The notes beneath the pieces are model-generated. The model made no database searches. It was not told the DNA's origin and saw only the letters and a list, made by a program, of their open reading frames with translations. DNA of 41,100 nucleotides from Clostridiaceae bacterium (GTDB lineage: Bacteria; Bacillota; Clostridia; Saccharofermentanales; DTU023): positions 1 through 41,100 of the forward strand of contig DUPV01000036.1 in the NCBI GenBank assembly GCA_012838135.1. Direction: 5' to 3'. This document shows positions 1-7,832 of the stretch, one piece after another. The translations under genes and the position numbers were made by a program. Numbering within the stretch: position 1 is the stretch's first letter; each line of letters begins with the position of its first letter.

Positions 1-137
1 GCTTGATTTGTTTGGTGTTTCCCTTGACACAAAACACTGAACTATGGACTGCAGATTACACAATAAAATCAGGATACTAAAAGATACGTTTAATATTAAA
101 GAATTCTTATTCTGTAAACGATAAAGGAGAAAACACC

Positions 138-1160
138 ATGAAAAAAGTAATTATTCGCAAAGGAGCTTTTTTGCTGTTAGCTCTGATTATTCTGTTTTCA
201 ATTTCTGCTTGCGCCGATAAGGCAAAGCCGGAAAAACAAAATAAGCCACAGGAGAGCGAATCAACCCGGGAAGGTAAAGTCAAACCGGATACCAGTTCAC
301 AAAAGCGAGATCCTTCTGAATCTCAAGTACAGGAATCTGTAACAACAACAAAACCGGATTCACAAGATGTGTCATCGGAATCAACTGCGAACAGTGATGG
401 ACAGAAAGAAGTTACCTTTGCCCGGCTTCAGCCCGGGATAATCTATGAGGACGAAATGGTAAAAATCAGCGTAGACGGAGTGGAGACAGTACAAGGCTAC
501 GGCGATTCGAAAATCTTGTTCAGCTACGAAAATAAAAGCGATTTAACTCTTAATTTTTCAGACGATTATGTTATTGTGAACGGAATAGTCCTCAACCTAA
601 ACATTTTTGGCAGCATCCTTGATCCCCGCACTACAAATCAGGCCAGCTTGGATTTAACTACATACGAACTCGAAAAGGCCCAAATTACTCATGTCTCTTC
701 TGTTGAAATTGAGATGACCCTTGTCAACAATGAGACATGGGAAGATCTTTATGCACTTCCCAGACTGACTGTTCCGTTTAAAGAAGATGCAGGAAGTATC
801 TTACCACAGAAAGAAGAGCGAGTACTGGCAGACAATGAGGCGGTGAGAATAACCCTGATCAAAACTGTACAGGATGAAGATGGCATTCTTTGCCATATGT
901 TTGTTGAAAACAAAGGTAGCGAAGAAATCAACGCCTCTGTCTCCGATTTTGTTCTTAACGGAGTCGAGATAGGGGGTTATGGCTTCTATGCAGATATTCC
1001 CGTAGGTTGTAAGGGAATCTTAGAAATCTACTTAAGTAGCATTCAGCTGAAAGACAATTATCACATTGACACTATGAAAGATTTCAGTGTCACAGTTGAG
1101 CTGGCCAGCGATTCCCAATCTGATTATAAGTTCATTGATGATTTACCGGTTTACCCGTAA
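138..1160 (+). CDS. Lipoprotein with two related C-terminal domains
   Basis: This is a 340-residue predicted lipoprotein. A Lys/Arg start and hydrophobic stretch (residues 4-24) lead to a lipobox ending SISAC, so it should be lipidated and held on the outer face of the membrane. Residues 26-90 are a Ser/Thr/Lys/Glu/Gln-rich spacer. The rest looks like two copies of one beta-rich domain: about 100-215 and 228-330. Both copies begin with a short V-K/R-I strand, contain an ENK motif followed by an S-D-x-V/F-x-x-N-G block, and end with a V-x-V/I-E-x-T/L strand. I do not recognise a named family; DUF4352-like or other Ig-like extracellular domains are possible. The start is supported by AAGGAG about nine bases upstream. 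The next two genes also encode lipoproteins. Function is unknown. Confidence 0.75.
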   Translation: MKKVIIRKGAFLLLALIILFSISACADKAKPEKQNKPQESESTREGKVKPDTSSQKRDPSESQVQESVTTTKPDSQDVSSESTANSDGQKEVTFARLQPGIIYEDEMVKISVDGVETVQGYGDSKILFSYENKSDLTLNFSDDYVIVNGIVLNLNIFGSILDPRTTNQASLDLTTYELEKAQITHVSSVEIEMTLVNNETWEDLYALPRLTVPFKEDAGSILPQKEERVLADNEAVRITLIKTVQDEDGILCHMFVENKGSEEINASVSDFVLNGVEIGGYGFYADIPVGCKGILEIYLSSIQLKDNYHIDTMKDFSVTVELASDSQSDYKFIDDLPVYP

Positions 1161-1177
1161 AAAACTATATATAGATC

Positions 1178-1197
1178 AGGGCGGTCCGGTCCGCCCT
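1178..1197 (+). terminator. GC-rich hairpin after first lipoprotein gene
   Basis: A perfect 7-bp stem (AGGGCGG / CCGCCCT) with a 6-base loop begins 17 bases after the stop codon at 1160. It is much richer in G+C than its surroundings. No clear T-run follows, so termination efficiency is uncertain. Confidence 0.5.
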
Positions 1198-1318
1198 CTG
1201 AATTGGATGTAATTTACGATACTGATACATACTACTGTTTTTCAAATATCGATGTTGATATTAAAGAATCTACTGCAGGTAAAAGAAATTCAATTCATTG
1301 ATTAAAGAGGTATTAAAA

Positions 1319-2137
1319 ATGAAGAAGATAAACAGAAATATAAAGTATAGGTTGTTGAGTTTTGCGTTGACATTACTGCTAATATTGATTTCCTCGGCCT
1401 GTGACAGAAAAAATGAGAACGGTTCATTATCTATGATCGACAGTACTGATAAAACAGATCCTGTAATAATTTCTAATACAACTACCCCAACAAATTCGAA
1501 TATAATTACCACGACAAGTTCCATTATAACCACAACAACTCCGATTACTGCCACTGCAACCAGTTCCAATACAACCACCCCAACAAGTCCGATTATAACC
1601 ACTACAAGTTCAGCTATGACTACTGCAACAAGTCCGGATACAGATATCGAAATTGATCTGAATGCACCGGCTGACGAACCACCATTATTCAACTGGGCAT
1701 GCGGATCGTATTCGATCATGTTATATGATGAGTGGTTTTATGATGAAGAAAGCAGTGGTGATATGTATGATCGCTTTATACCGGAAGGTGATGACTGCCA
1801 AGGCATTATGATCGAAAACCTTCCGATACCGTTAATTGATTTTTCTGAAGTTTATCAGAAATATGTTGATGTGTGGCTGGAGGGGGACTGGGCTACGGAT
1901 TCTGATCTGATTTTCGCAGGTGATGCCCACTATGATGCTTTTCCCGGTGCGCTGACACTGACTTACGATATTTATAACGGATCCGAATTAATTGCCGATA
2001 TGATAATTATTGCGATTCAGGGAAATCACGCCGATACATTTGCGCTTATTTACTGGGAAGAAATTGAACATGATGGTATGCCTTCCTACTACGATCAGGC
2101 GATGCGGATATTTGAATCTTTTACCTTATTAAACTGA
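1319..2137 (+). CDS. Lipoprotein with Thr-rich stalk
   Basis: This 272-residue predicted lipoprotein has a basic start, a hydrophobic segment and a lipobox ISSAC at about residue 27. Residues about 46-105 are a Thr/Ser/Pro/Ile-rich low-complexity stalk. A compact acidic C-terminal domain of about 150 residues follows. That domain, with a Y-S-I-M-L-Y start and an ending F-E-S-F-T, is loosely reminiscent of PsbP/DcrB-like lipoprotein folds, but I cannot assign it. I chose the ATG at 1319 over a TTG at 1298 because AAAGAGG lies at the right distance and the signal peptide then begins with MKK. It lies between two other lipoprotein genes on the same strand. The function is unknown. Confidence 0.72.
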   Translation: MKKINRNIKYRLLSFALTLLLILISSACDRKNENGSLSMIDSTDKTDPVIISNTTTPTNSNIITTTSSIITTTTPITATATSSNTTTPTSPIITTTSSAMTTATSPDTDIEIDLNAPADEPPLFNWACGSYSIMLYDEWFYDEESSGDMYDRFIPEGDDCQGIMIENLPIPLIDFSEVYQKYVDVWLEGDWATDSDLIFAGDAHYDAFPGALTLTYDIYNGSELIADMIIIAIQGNHADTFALIYWEEIEHDGMPSYYDQAMRIFESFTLLN

Positions 2138-2213
2138 TTTGAATCCGACTTCGTCCGATTAGAATATAAGTCGCTTATTTACCTTATAGACAAAAAATGA
2201 ACAAGGAGAATAT

Positions 2214-3332
2214 ATGAAGAAATCAACTAAATTGTTAGTTATACTTCTAACCTTGGTAATGGTTGCAGGTCTGTTTACCGCTTGCGGATCCAAAGAGACG
2301 AAAACTGGGAACAAAACAACTGATACTTCCGTTGATCTGAAAGATACACCGCCGGCTGATCAGACAAATAAGGAAAGTAAAACAACGAAAGCTCATACTG
2401 AGCAGACAAATACAGCGACGGCTGACGAAACTAAAGCTAAAACCGAGCCGGAGCAAACAGATGCACCTAAAGCAAGCAAAGAGCCGGGATCTTCAGAAAA
2501 AGTCCTCGAAAATGGAGTTGTTGCCATCGATTGGGCTCCATATAACAAGCTTATTGCTGATATTAAAGAGGAATCCGATCCGGTTGTGCGTGAACGTCTG
2601 ATGCATGAAGCCGAGGATATGCTGATGGAAACAGGTATATATGCTCCTCTCACTAATTTCAATAATTTCTACCTGATGAATGATGATGTTGAAGGTGTAT
2701 ACGCGACGCTGTCCGGAGAGAGATACTTTATGTTTGCAAGCAAGGGTGATGCTGAATCTTTACGTATTAATCTTATTGGTGAACCGGCTCGTCTTGATCC
2801 GGCACTAATTATTTCGACTGATGGCGGGATTTTAGCTTTGCACACTTTTGCCGGTCTTTATACTTATGATCAAAACGGTGAGTTGGTGCCGGACTTAGCG
2901 GAAGGTGTTGAGATTTCAAAAGACGGATTAACTTACACTTTTACACTGAAACCGAATCTGAAATGGTCTGACGGACGCGGTGGTATCTTTAAAACTAATG
3001 ATCAAGACTACACTTATCCGGTGGGAGATGGTTACTTTACGACAGGTATGAATGAAGCGAAAGCCATCGAACTGCTCGAGGGGGCAGGATATGTCTTTGA
3101 AGACGGTGTGCTTTCTGCGGATACACCACTATGTTTTGAATTTCTGACAGCTGCTAAAGGGTCGGTGCCTGATGACCTGCAACAGGGCTTTGCCCGGTAC
3201 GGTATCACGATGGATATCCGGCAGGTAGCCTGGAATGTCTTTCTCAATGAATTTGAAACAGATAACTATGATGTAGCCCGCACTTCCTGGGTGGCTCCTT
3301 TCAATGATCCGATATGTATGCTTGACTGGTAG
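2214..3332 (+). CDS. Rearranged OppA-type peptide-binding lipoprotein
   Basis: This 372-residue lipoprotein has a signal peptide and lipobox FTAC (Cys24), then a Lys/Thr/Glu-rich linker to about residue 97. The remaining sequence is made of SBP_bac_5 (OppA/DppA family) parts in the wrong order. Residues 108-178 (starting APYNKLIADI) look like the normal C-terminal end of such proteins. Residues 182-254 (LRINLIGEPARLDPA to LKWSDG) look like the normal mature N-terminus. Residues 272-372 (GMNEAKAIELLEGAGY, then YDVARTSW and FNDP) look like the late-middle region. It stops at LDW, just where the segment now at residue 108 would normally follow. About half of the usual roughly 500 residues is missing, so peptide binding is doubtful. 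It could be a circular permutant, a decayed fusion of tandem oppA copies or an assembly artefact. AAGGAG precedes the ATG. No transporter permease or ATPase genes are nearby. Confidence 0.75.
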   Translation: MKKSTKLLVILLTLVMVAGLFTACGSKETKTGNKTTDTSVDLKDTPPADQTNKESKTTKAHTEQTNTATADETKAKTEPEQTDAPKASKEPGSSEKVLENGVVAIDWAPYNKLIADIKEESDPVVRERLMHEAEDMLMETGIYAPLTNFNNFYLMNDDVEGVYATLSGERYFMFASKGDAESLRINLIGEPARLDPALIISTDGGILALHTFAGLYTYDQNGELVPDLAEGVEISKDGLTYTFTLKPNLKWSDGRGGIFKTNDQDYTYPVGDGYFTTGMNEAKAIELLEGAGYVFEDGVLSADTPLCFEFLTAAKGSVPDDLQQGFARYGITMDIRQVAWNVFLNEFETDNYDVARTSWVAPFNDPICMLDW

Positions 3333-3680
3333 ATTACAATCAAATCGGTTGCCTTAGCCGAGACATTTGCGTAATTAAGATATATCTGTACCGCTAAGGT
3401 GGCTGTACGCGGATGATAAAACGGATAGCCTGATAGAAGATTTCCTCAAACTTTTGAGCCTGCTCAATATGGGATTAATCATTTACTTTAAACGCAATCG
3501 CTGGTTTTAGTTCATTTGCACAAAGTTATTTCTTAAACGTATATTTCTTATGGTTTGTTATTTACTTGAATATAAAATAAACATAAACTTGTTTTAACAT
3601 GGATTTGCTAATTTTATCTTGGTACTTCTTGTTAGTAAAAATGACATATTGATTAGTTTTTGAATTAGAAAGATAAGATT
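3333..3680. other. Gene-poor gap, possible decayed coding remnant
   Basis: No complete gene is visible in these 348 bases. An open stretch in one plus-strand frame ends with a TAG at 3508-3510 and encodes a plausible-looking but unrecognised tail (DSLIEDFLKLLSLLNMGL and onward) with no start or ribosome binding site. It may be a gene remnant, which would fit the rearranged gene just before it. The rest is AT-rich and holds the unmapped promoter of the LiaF-like gene. Confidence 0.3.
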
Positions 3681-4385
3681 ATGAATAATAAAAATATAAG
3701 CAGAATTATTTGGGGTGTAGCACTGGTGCTTGTAGGTATTATTTTTGCTTTAAATGCACTGGGGCTCACTGACATAAGTATCTTTTTTAAAGGTTGGTGG
3801 ACTTTATTTATTATTGTACCATCTGTAGTTGGTTTATTGAGTCAACGAGGTAAGTTCGGAAGCTTAATCGGACTTATGATCGGAGTTGCTTTACTTCTTT
3901 CTGCTCAAGGCATTCTTGATTTTGCTTTGGTTTGGAAATTATTTATTCCTATTATCATTATTTTGATTGGTCTGAAAATGATATTTAAATCTACGTTTAA
4001 TAAGAATACAAATGAAAAAATTAAAGAATTAAAACACAATAGTACATCAACGACAAAAGATACCGCAGCTTTCTCTGCACATAAAATAGATTATGGCGGG
4101 CAAATTTTTGAAGGTGTGACCTTAGATGCAGTTTTCGGAAGTATCACTTGCGATCTTAGCAATGCTGTTATAGAAAAGGATTGTGTAATTACAGCTTCTG
4201 TTGTTTTTGCAGGTATAGATATAAAAACACCGGATTATGTAAAAGTCAAAATTGATTCGAATGCAATTTTTGGAGGTGTCACCGATAAGAGAATTAAGAC
4301 GGAATATCAGAAAAATCAGCCGGACAATGCCGTAACTTTGTATGTTGAGGCAACTTGTATCTTTGGAGGTATTGATATTATATGA
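3681..4385 (+). CDS. LiaF-like membrane protein (DUF5668 + LiaF C-terminal domain)
   Basis: This 234-residue protein has four predicted membrane segments in its first 105 residues (about 7-26, 38-53, 59-79, 84-103), the DUF5668/LiaI-LiaF-type transmembrane region. A short polar linker follows, then a C-terminal beta-rich domain of the LiaF type with repeated F-G-G/F-A-G turns (VFAGIDIKTP, IFGGV, IFGGIDII). In Bacillus, LiaF restrains the LiaRS cell-envelope stress system. No LiaR or LiaS is in this window, so a stress-sensing role here is inference. It overlaps the next gene by four bases (ATGA), indicating translational coupling. The ribosome binding site (GAAAGAT) is weak. Confidence 0.8.
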   Translation: MNNKNISRIIWGVALVLVGIIFALNALGLTDISIFFKGWWTLFIIVPSVVGLLSQRGKFGSLIGLMIGVALLLSAQGILDFALVWKLFIPIIIILIGLKMIFKSTFNKNTNEKIKELKHNSTSTTKDTAAFSAHKIDYGGQIFEGVTLDAVFGSITCDLSNAVIEKDCVITASVVFAGIDIKTPDYVKVKIDSNAIFGGVTDKRIKTEYQKNQPDNAVTLYVEATCIFGGIDII

Positions 4386-5191
4386 AATCTTGGCATTTTA
4401 CTATAAAATATGCAGCAATAGCCTTAGCTGTCATTTTGATAATCAGTATAGCTAGCGGGATTATGCATATTTTGTCTTTTTTTATCTCAACTTTTACTCC
4501 TAATGTTACGGGTGAATACAAAACGTATGAGATTGAAAATGACATAGATATTTTAGATATAGATATACACTCAATTGATATTGAGGTAAAAACAACAACT
4601 AATTCTGAATTCAGAGTAGAAAGCAATTATAATTATTTAATTGTGAAGGAAAAGGAAAATAAACTTCTAATTGAAGATAAAAAGGCATTTTACCTTAACC
4701 TTGATGGTAAAGCGATGATTACGCTTTATATTCCCGAAAATAAGATGTTGGATAAGGTTGAAATTAGAACAGGTGCAGGCAGTACCGATTTGAAAAATAT
4801 TAAAACAAAACTTATTGACATGCAACTTGGTGCCGGAGAAGCCATACTGCAAAATGTATCTGCAAGTGATGAAGCATTTATAGAAACCGGTGCAGGAAAA
4901 CTTAGTATCCGGGACAGCAAGTTGCATAATTTAGATTTAGATATGGGTGTAGGACAATTTGAGTTTTCAGGTATCTTATTAGGTAAAAACTCATTAAAAA
5001 TGGGAGTTGGTTCAAGTCAAATTGATTTAACAGGTTCTTTGGATGATTATACTTTGAATATCGAAAAGGGACTTGGTGACATTTATGTTGGTGAAGATAA
5101 TCTGAAAAAAAACACTCAATTAGGGCAAGGGGACAGCAAACTATTTTTTGAAGGTGGTGTTGGCTCTGTCAGGATAGATTTTTCGGAATAA
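4382..5191 (+). CDS. DUF4097 family membrane-anchored beta-repeat protein
   Basis: This 269-residue protein has one N-terminal membrane segment (about residues 9-36) and a long extracellular beta-solenoid-like region. Repeats such as GAGSTDL, GAGEAIL, GAGKLSI, GVGQFEF, GVGSSQI and GVGSVRI recur at about 20-residue spacing. This pattern is typical of the DUF4097 (toastrack-like) family. It shares the ATGA overlap with the LiaF-like gene, and DUF4097 proteins often accompany DUF5668/LiaF proteins, so the two are probably one functional unit at the cell surface. The signalling or structural role is inferred, not shown. No terminator is evident after the gene. Confidence 0.8.
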   Translation: MKSWHFTIKYAAIALAVILIISIASGIMHILSFFISTFTPNVTGEYKTYEIENDIDILDIDIHSIDIEVKTTTNSEFRVESNYNYLIVKEKENKLLIEDKKAFYLNLDGKAMITLYIPENKMLDKVEIRTGAGSTDLKNIKTKLIDMQLGAGEAILQNVSASDEAFIETGAGKLSIRDSKLHNLDLDMGVGQFEFSGILLGKNSLKMGVGSSQIDLTGSLDDYTLNIEKGLGDIYVGEDNLKKNTQLGQGDSKLFFEGGVGSVRIDFSE

Positions 5192-5225
5192 TTTTAGAAC
5201 AATGGAATAAAATAAAGCTAATGTT

Positions 5226-5249
5226 AAAACTGTCGACATACACAGTTTT
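5226..5249 (+). promoter_or_regulatory. Inverted repeat with two TGTCGACA palindromes
   Basis: AAAACTGT (5226-5233) and ACAGTTTT (5242-5249) form an inverted repeat. The palindrome TGTCGACA occurs at about 5231-5238 and again just past the right arm (about 5250-5257). It lies about 40 bases before the epimerase start and could be an operator or a small hairpin. No regulator is adjacent. Confidence 0.35.
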
Positions 5250-5293
5250 TGTCGACAAATAAAAATAAAAGACATGTATTGAAAGGAAGAAAA

Positions 5294-5974
5294 ATGATTA
5301 ATTGTCCTTCGCTAGCTAATATACCTTTTACGGAGTTTTCAACACAATTAGAAGAACTTGTCAACGCCGGCGTAAAATATTTCCATATCGATATTATGGA
5401 CGGGCATTATGTAAAAAATCTTTGTTTCCCGGTCTCGCTCATAAATGATTGCAAGGCAAAATATCCAGATGTTAAACTTGATGTTCATCTCATGGTTGAT
5501 GATCCTTTGTCTTATATTCCACAGATGATTCAAGCAAAAGCTGATTATGTTTCTTTTCATCAGGATAGTACGATATATTTACGGAAAGGGCTCTGTCAAT
5601 TACAGGAAGCCGGAATTAAAGCGGGGATCGCCATTAATCCCAGCCAACGTATTGATGTTTTAGAACCAATTTTACCCTACGTAGATTATATTTTACAAAT
5701 GACTGTTGAACCCGGTTTTGCAGGTCAACATTATCTTCCGGGATCTACCGAGCGTTTGATTGAACTTTCTCAAATGAGAAGAGATATGAGATTGGATTTC
5801 CAGATTTTTCTTGACGGAGGTATTTCTTACGATAATCTTAAGGAAATTGCTGAAAATGGCGCAGATTTGATTGTGACTAATGTATTTACAATCTTTAATC
5901 AGCCGGAGGGAATTGCCGGAGCATGTCGCAAATTTGAAGAAAAATGCCGTGAATATGGCAGTACAAAGAAATAA
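5294..5974 (+). CDS. Ribulose-phosphate 3-epimerase family protein
   Basis: This 226-residue TIM-barrel sugar-phosphate epimerase carries the family motifs in order: the N-terminal PSLAN Ser, FHIDIMDGHYV with the metal-binding His and Asp, DVHLMVDDP, MTVEPGFAGQ with the phosphate loop, and FLDGGIS with the catalytic Asp. All expected active-site residues are therefore present. It catalyses 3-epimerisation of a ketose phosphate: ribulose-5-P to xylulose-5-P, or allulose-6-P to fructose-6-P. FHIDIMDG is also common in the allulose-phosphate branch, so the substrate is uncertain. The start at ATG 5294 is preferred to an upstream TTG because AAAGGAAG precedes it at proper spacing. No pentose or allose genes are nearby. 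Confidence 0.85.
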   Translation: MINCPSLANIPFTEFSTQLEELVNAGVKYFHIDIMDGHYVKNLCFPVSLINDCKAKYPDVKLDVHLMVDDPLSYIPQMIQAKADYVSFHQDSTIYLRKGLCQLQEAGIKAGIAINPSQRIDVLEPILPYVDYILQMTVEPGFAGQHYLPGSTERLIELSQMRRDMRLDFQIFLDGGISYDNLKEIAENGADLIVTNVFTIFNQPEGIAGACRKFEEKCREYGSTKK

Positions 5975-6041
5975 GTTGCCGAGATTTGTAAAATCAAGTC
6001 CAGATCAATGTTCATTTTTCCTGAATAACTACTAGAGTGTC

Positions 6042-6070
6042 TTGACAGACATTGTGAGTCATATTATTCT
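6042..6070 (+). promoter_or_regulatory. SigA-type promoter of the redox operon
   Basis: TTGACA (6042-6047), 17 bases, then TATTCT (6065-6070). The -35 is consensus and spacing is ideal. Transcription should begin about 6077, inside the palindrome described next, and run into the FMN-binding protein gene. Confidence 0.6.
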
Positions 6071-6074
6071 GATA

Positions 6075-6092
6075 TAGGTAACATATTACCTA
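6075..6092. promoter_or_regulatory. 18-bp palindromic operator candidate
   Basis: TAGGTAA (6075-6081), CATA, TTACCTA (6086-6092) is a perfect inverted repeat covering the predicted transcription start. Its size and position suit a MarR- or TetR-type dimer that would block the promoter. It does not match the palindromes in front of the TetR gene at 12740, so another regulator is implied. Confidence 0.5.
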
Positions 6093-6110
6093 ATTGGAAT
6101 AGGAGGTTCT

Positions 6111-6527
6111 ATGAAAATCAAACGGATTCTGATTTTAATCGTGATTTTGTTATTGGTGGCAGGTATTACTGTTTTCTTTTTGATGAGCCAGCGGATTAAT
6201 AAATTTGCAAAGCAAGATTTCAACATGATTGATATTGCCAGCCTGCCTGATGGCATATATCAGGGCAGTGCGTCTGCTGTATTGGTTACTGCGCAAGTAG
6301 AAGTGACTGTGCGTGCCGGACATATCCTGGAAGTTAAGTTGCTGGAGCATGGTCATGGACCCGATCATGGTGCTGAAGAAATTTGTGATAATATTGTTAA
6401 GAAAAACAGTCCTGATGTGGATAGTATAAGTGGAGCGACTGCCTCGAGCATAGTTGTTAAAACGGCTGTATTGGAGGCATTAAAAAGCGGGATGCCCTGT
6501 GAAACAGAAAAGAATCCAACCAGATAA
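6111..6527 (+). CDS. Membrane-anchored FMN-binding domain protein
   Basis: This 138-residue protein has an N-terminal membrane anchor (about residues 5-24) and an extracytoplasmic FMN-binding domain of the RnfG/NqrC type (about 46-135). The sequence SGAT (107-110, Thr110) followed by ASS matches the flavinylation motif, where a Thr is esterified to FMN by ApbE. No apbE is seen here. It probably relays electrons at the membrane. It is the first gene of a likely four-gene operon with two flavodoxin-fold proteins and a hydrolase. The start is well supported by AGGAGG eight bases before the ATG. The electron donor and acceptor are unknown. Confidence 0.82.
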   Translation: MKIKRILILIVILLLVAGITVFFLMSQRINKFAKQDFNMIDIASLPDGIYQGSASAVLVTAQVEVTVRAGHILEVKLLEHGHGPDHGAEEICDNIVKKNSPDVDSISGATASSIVVKTAVLEALKSGMPCETEKNPTR

Positions 6528-6562
6528 CAGAGAATCTCCAATGAGTATTTAGTAAAGACTCG

Positions 6563-6579
6563 ACTGGTGCTTGACCAGT
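6563..6579 (+). repeat. Small hairpin between FMN-binding and flavoprotein genes
   Basis: ACTGGT and ACCAGT form a 6-bp stem with loop GCTTG. It has no T-run, so it is not a classical terminator. It may affect translation of the following gene, whose start is uncertain. Confidence 0.3.
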
Positions 6580-6580
6580 T

Positions 6581-7171
6581 GTGTCAGAACTTGAGTGTTA
6601 TCGCACAAAATATCAGCAGGTAAGAGAACAACGTATGATAGTAATCATTTCAGATGACAGTAGAGGAAATTGGGGCCAGACACTGGAGGAAGCAATACTT
6701 CATATAGGAGTACAAGTAATTCGTTTTTCTGCCGACACCCTTCAGATCAAACCTTGTACAGCATGTAACTGCTGTAGCGGAAAGACCTTTGGTCGCTGTA
6801 TTATCCAAGATGATATGCAGTTGTTGTTTCCTGAAATAGTAGTCTGCCATGCACTGGTATTGGTTTCTCCGGTAATATTCGGGAATGTCAGCCATCATAT
6901 CAAGAAAGTGATGGATCGTATGGCAGCTCTTGGGGATCCTCGCTATCGGGTAAGAGATGGAGAAATGGTAAAGGGTATGAGCAGACAAGGCATGACCTAT
7001 TTCATGGTGGGTATAGGGGATGATTTGAATGAAGCTGAGCACTCAGCCTTTTTATCCCTGCATCAGGAAAACCGAAAGATCATGAGTGTCAAGGGACAAA
7101 CTTTTATTCTTGACAGCAGAATGGATAAGGTTTCACTTAATAATATCGTGCAGGAGATTATCCATGAATAA
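6581..7171 (+). CDS. Flavodoxin-fold FMN reductase, iron-sulfur flavoprotein-like
   Basis: The protein is 196 residues from a GTG at 6581, or 178 residues from the ATG at 6635, which gives a typical flavoprotein start (MIVIISDDSRGN). I keep the longer form but the shorter one is equally plausible, as neither has a strong ribosome binding site. The fold is that of NADPH-dependent FMN reductase/iron-sulfur flavoproteins: an N-terminal beta strand and phosphate loop, a Cys cluster CTACNCC plus a later Cys in GRC (about residues 59-74), and a VSPVIFGNVS flavin-contact loop. The Cys cluster could hold an iron-sulfur centre or act in dithiol chemistry. Its stop overlaps the start of the next flavodoxin-like gene by eight bases. 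Confidence 0.75.
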   Translation: MSELECYRTKYQQVREQRMIVIISDDSRGNWGQTLEEAILHIGVQVIRFSADTLQIKPCTACNCCSGKTFGRCIIQDDMQLLFPEIVVCHALVLVSPVIFGNVSHHIKKVMDRMAALGDPRYRVRDGEMVKGMSRQGMTYFMVGIGDDLNEAEHSAFLSLHQENRKIMSVKGQTFILDSRMDKVSLNNIVQEIIHE

Positions 7172-7832
7172 GTCAGACGTAATGCTCCTTTGTGTCAGTC
7201 CCAGACATAAAGGCACCAGTGCTATGTTGTTAGAACGCATCCGAGTTGTCACCGGCGGCAAATTATTCTTTTTACCCCAGAAAGGCAATTTAGATGAATT
7301 GGTGGTATCTATGCAAGAGGCCGGAACCATCATCATCTCCGGTCCCTGTTACATCAATACTTATCCTGCCAGAATGCTTGAATTACTGGAAACGGCATCC
7401 CTTACAGGAAAATTTTCCGGGCAGAAGCTTTATGGTATTATCAACGGAGGTATGCCTTATATCCACACACATCAGCATGGACTAATTTGTCTTCAGTTAT
7501 TTGCCGAACAGAATCATCTGTTATGGCAAGGCGGTTTTGTACTGGGGGTTGGTGCTATGCTGGACGGTAAACCTTTGGAAAAGCACATGAACCGCCGGAC
7601 AGTTGTACCGGCTTTTAATAAGTTTATCCAAAATATTTCTGAGGGAATTCAATCCCCGGACAGCCTGTATATAAAGGCACAATCTCCTCCGGGTAAACTC
7701 ACAACTCGTATTTTTGCAAAATTTTTGACTTTTTTAGTAGAAAAAAATCTTAAGAAATACGGACAAGATCCGGAAGCTCCCAATTATTATTTACGCAAAC
7801 AAGATGATGGCAAGCAAAATGGAAGTCGTTAG
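7164..7832 (+). CDS. Flavodoxin-fold NAD(P)H-dependent oxidoreductase-like protein
   Basis: This 222-residue protein begins MNKSDVMLLCVSPRHKGTS, where S-P-R-x-K-G-T-S fits an FMN phosphate-binding loop. ISGPCYINTYPA and IINGGMPYIHTHQHG are the expected flavin-contact regions. It lacks the Cys cluster of the preceding flavoprotein. The C-terminal 40 residues are basic and partly hydrophobic. The start at 7164 is set by a CAGGAG about ten bases upstream and by overlap with the previous stop. It probably works with the preceding flavoprotein and the FMN-binding protein in one electron-transfer or reductive pathway; the substrate is unknown. Confidence 0.7.
   Translation: MNKSDVMLLCVSPRHKGTSAMLLERIRVVTGGKLFFLPQKGNLDELVVSMQEAGTIIISGPCYINTYPARMLELLETASLTGKFSGQKLYGIINGGMPYIHTHQHGLICLQLFAEQNHLLWQGGFVLGVGAMLDGKPLEKHMNRRTVVPAFNKFIQNISEGIQSPDSLYIKAQSPPGKLTTRIFAKFLTFLVEKNLKKYGQDPEAPNYYLRKQDDGKQNGSR

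Noticed and set aside
24-52. Promoter at the left edge (TTGACA at 24-29)
   Set aside because: No acceptable -10 hexamer at 16-18 bases; the only TATG element is too close.
1270-1719. Minus-strand open frame rich in Val/Ile opposite the Thr-rich stalk
   Set aside because: It is the complement of a Thr-repeat coding tract in a real lipoprotein gene and has no plausible ribosome binding site or function.
6650-7042. Minus-strand open frame with many His/Cys opposite the flavoprotein gene
   Set aside because: Antisense shadow of the Cys-cluster flavoprotein; no start signal.
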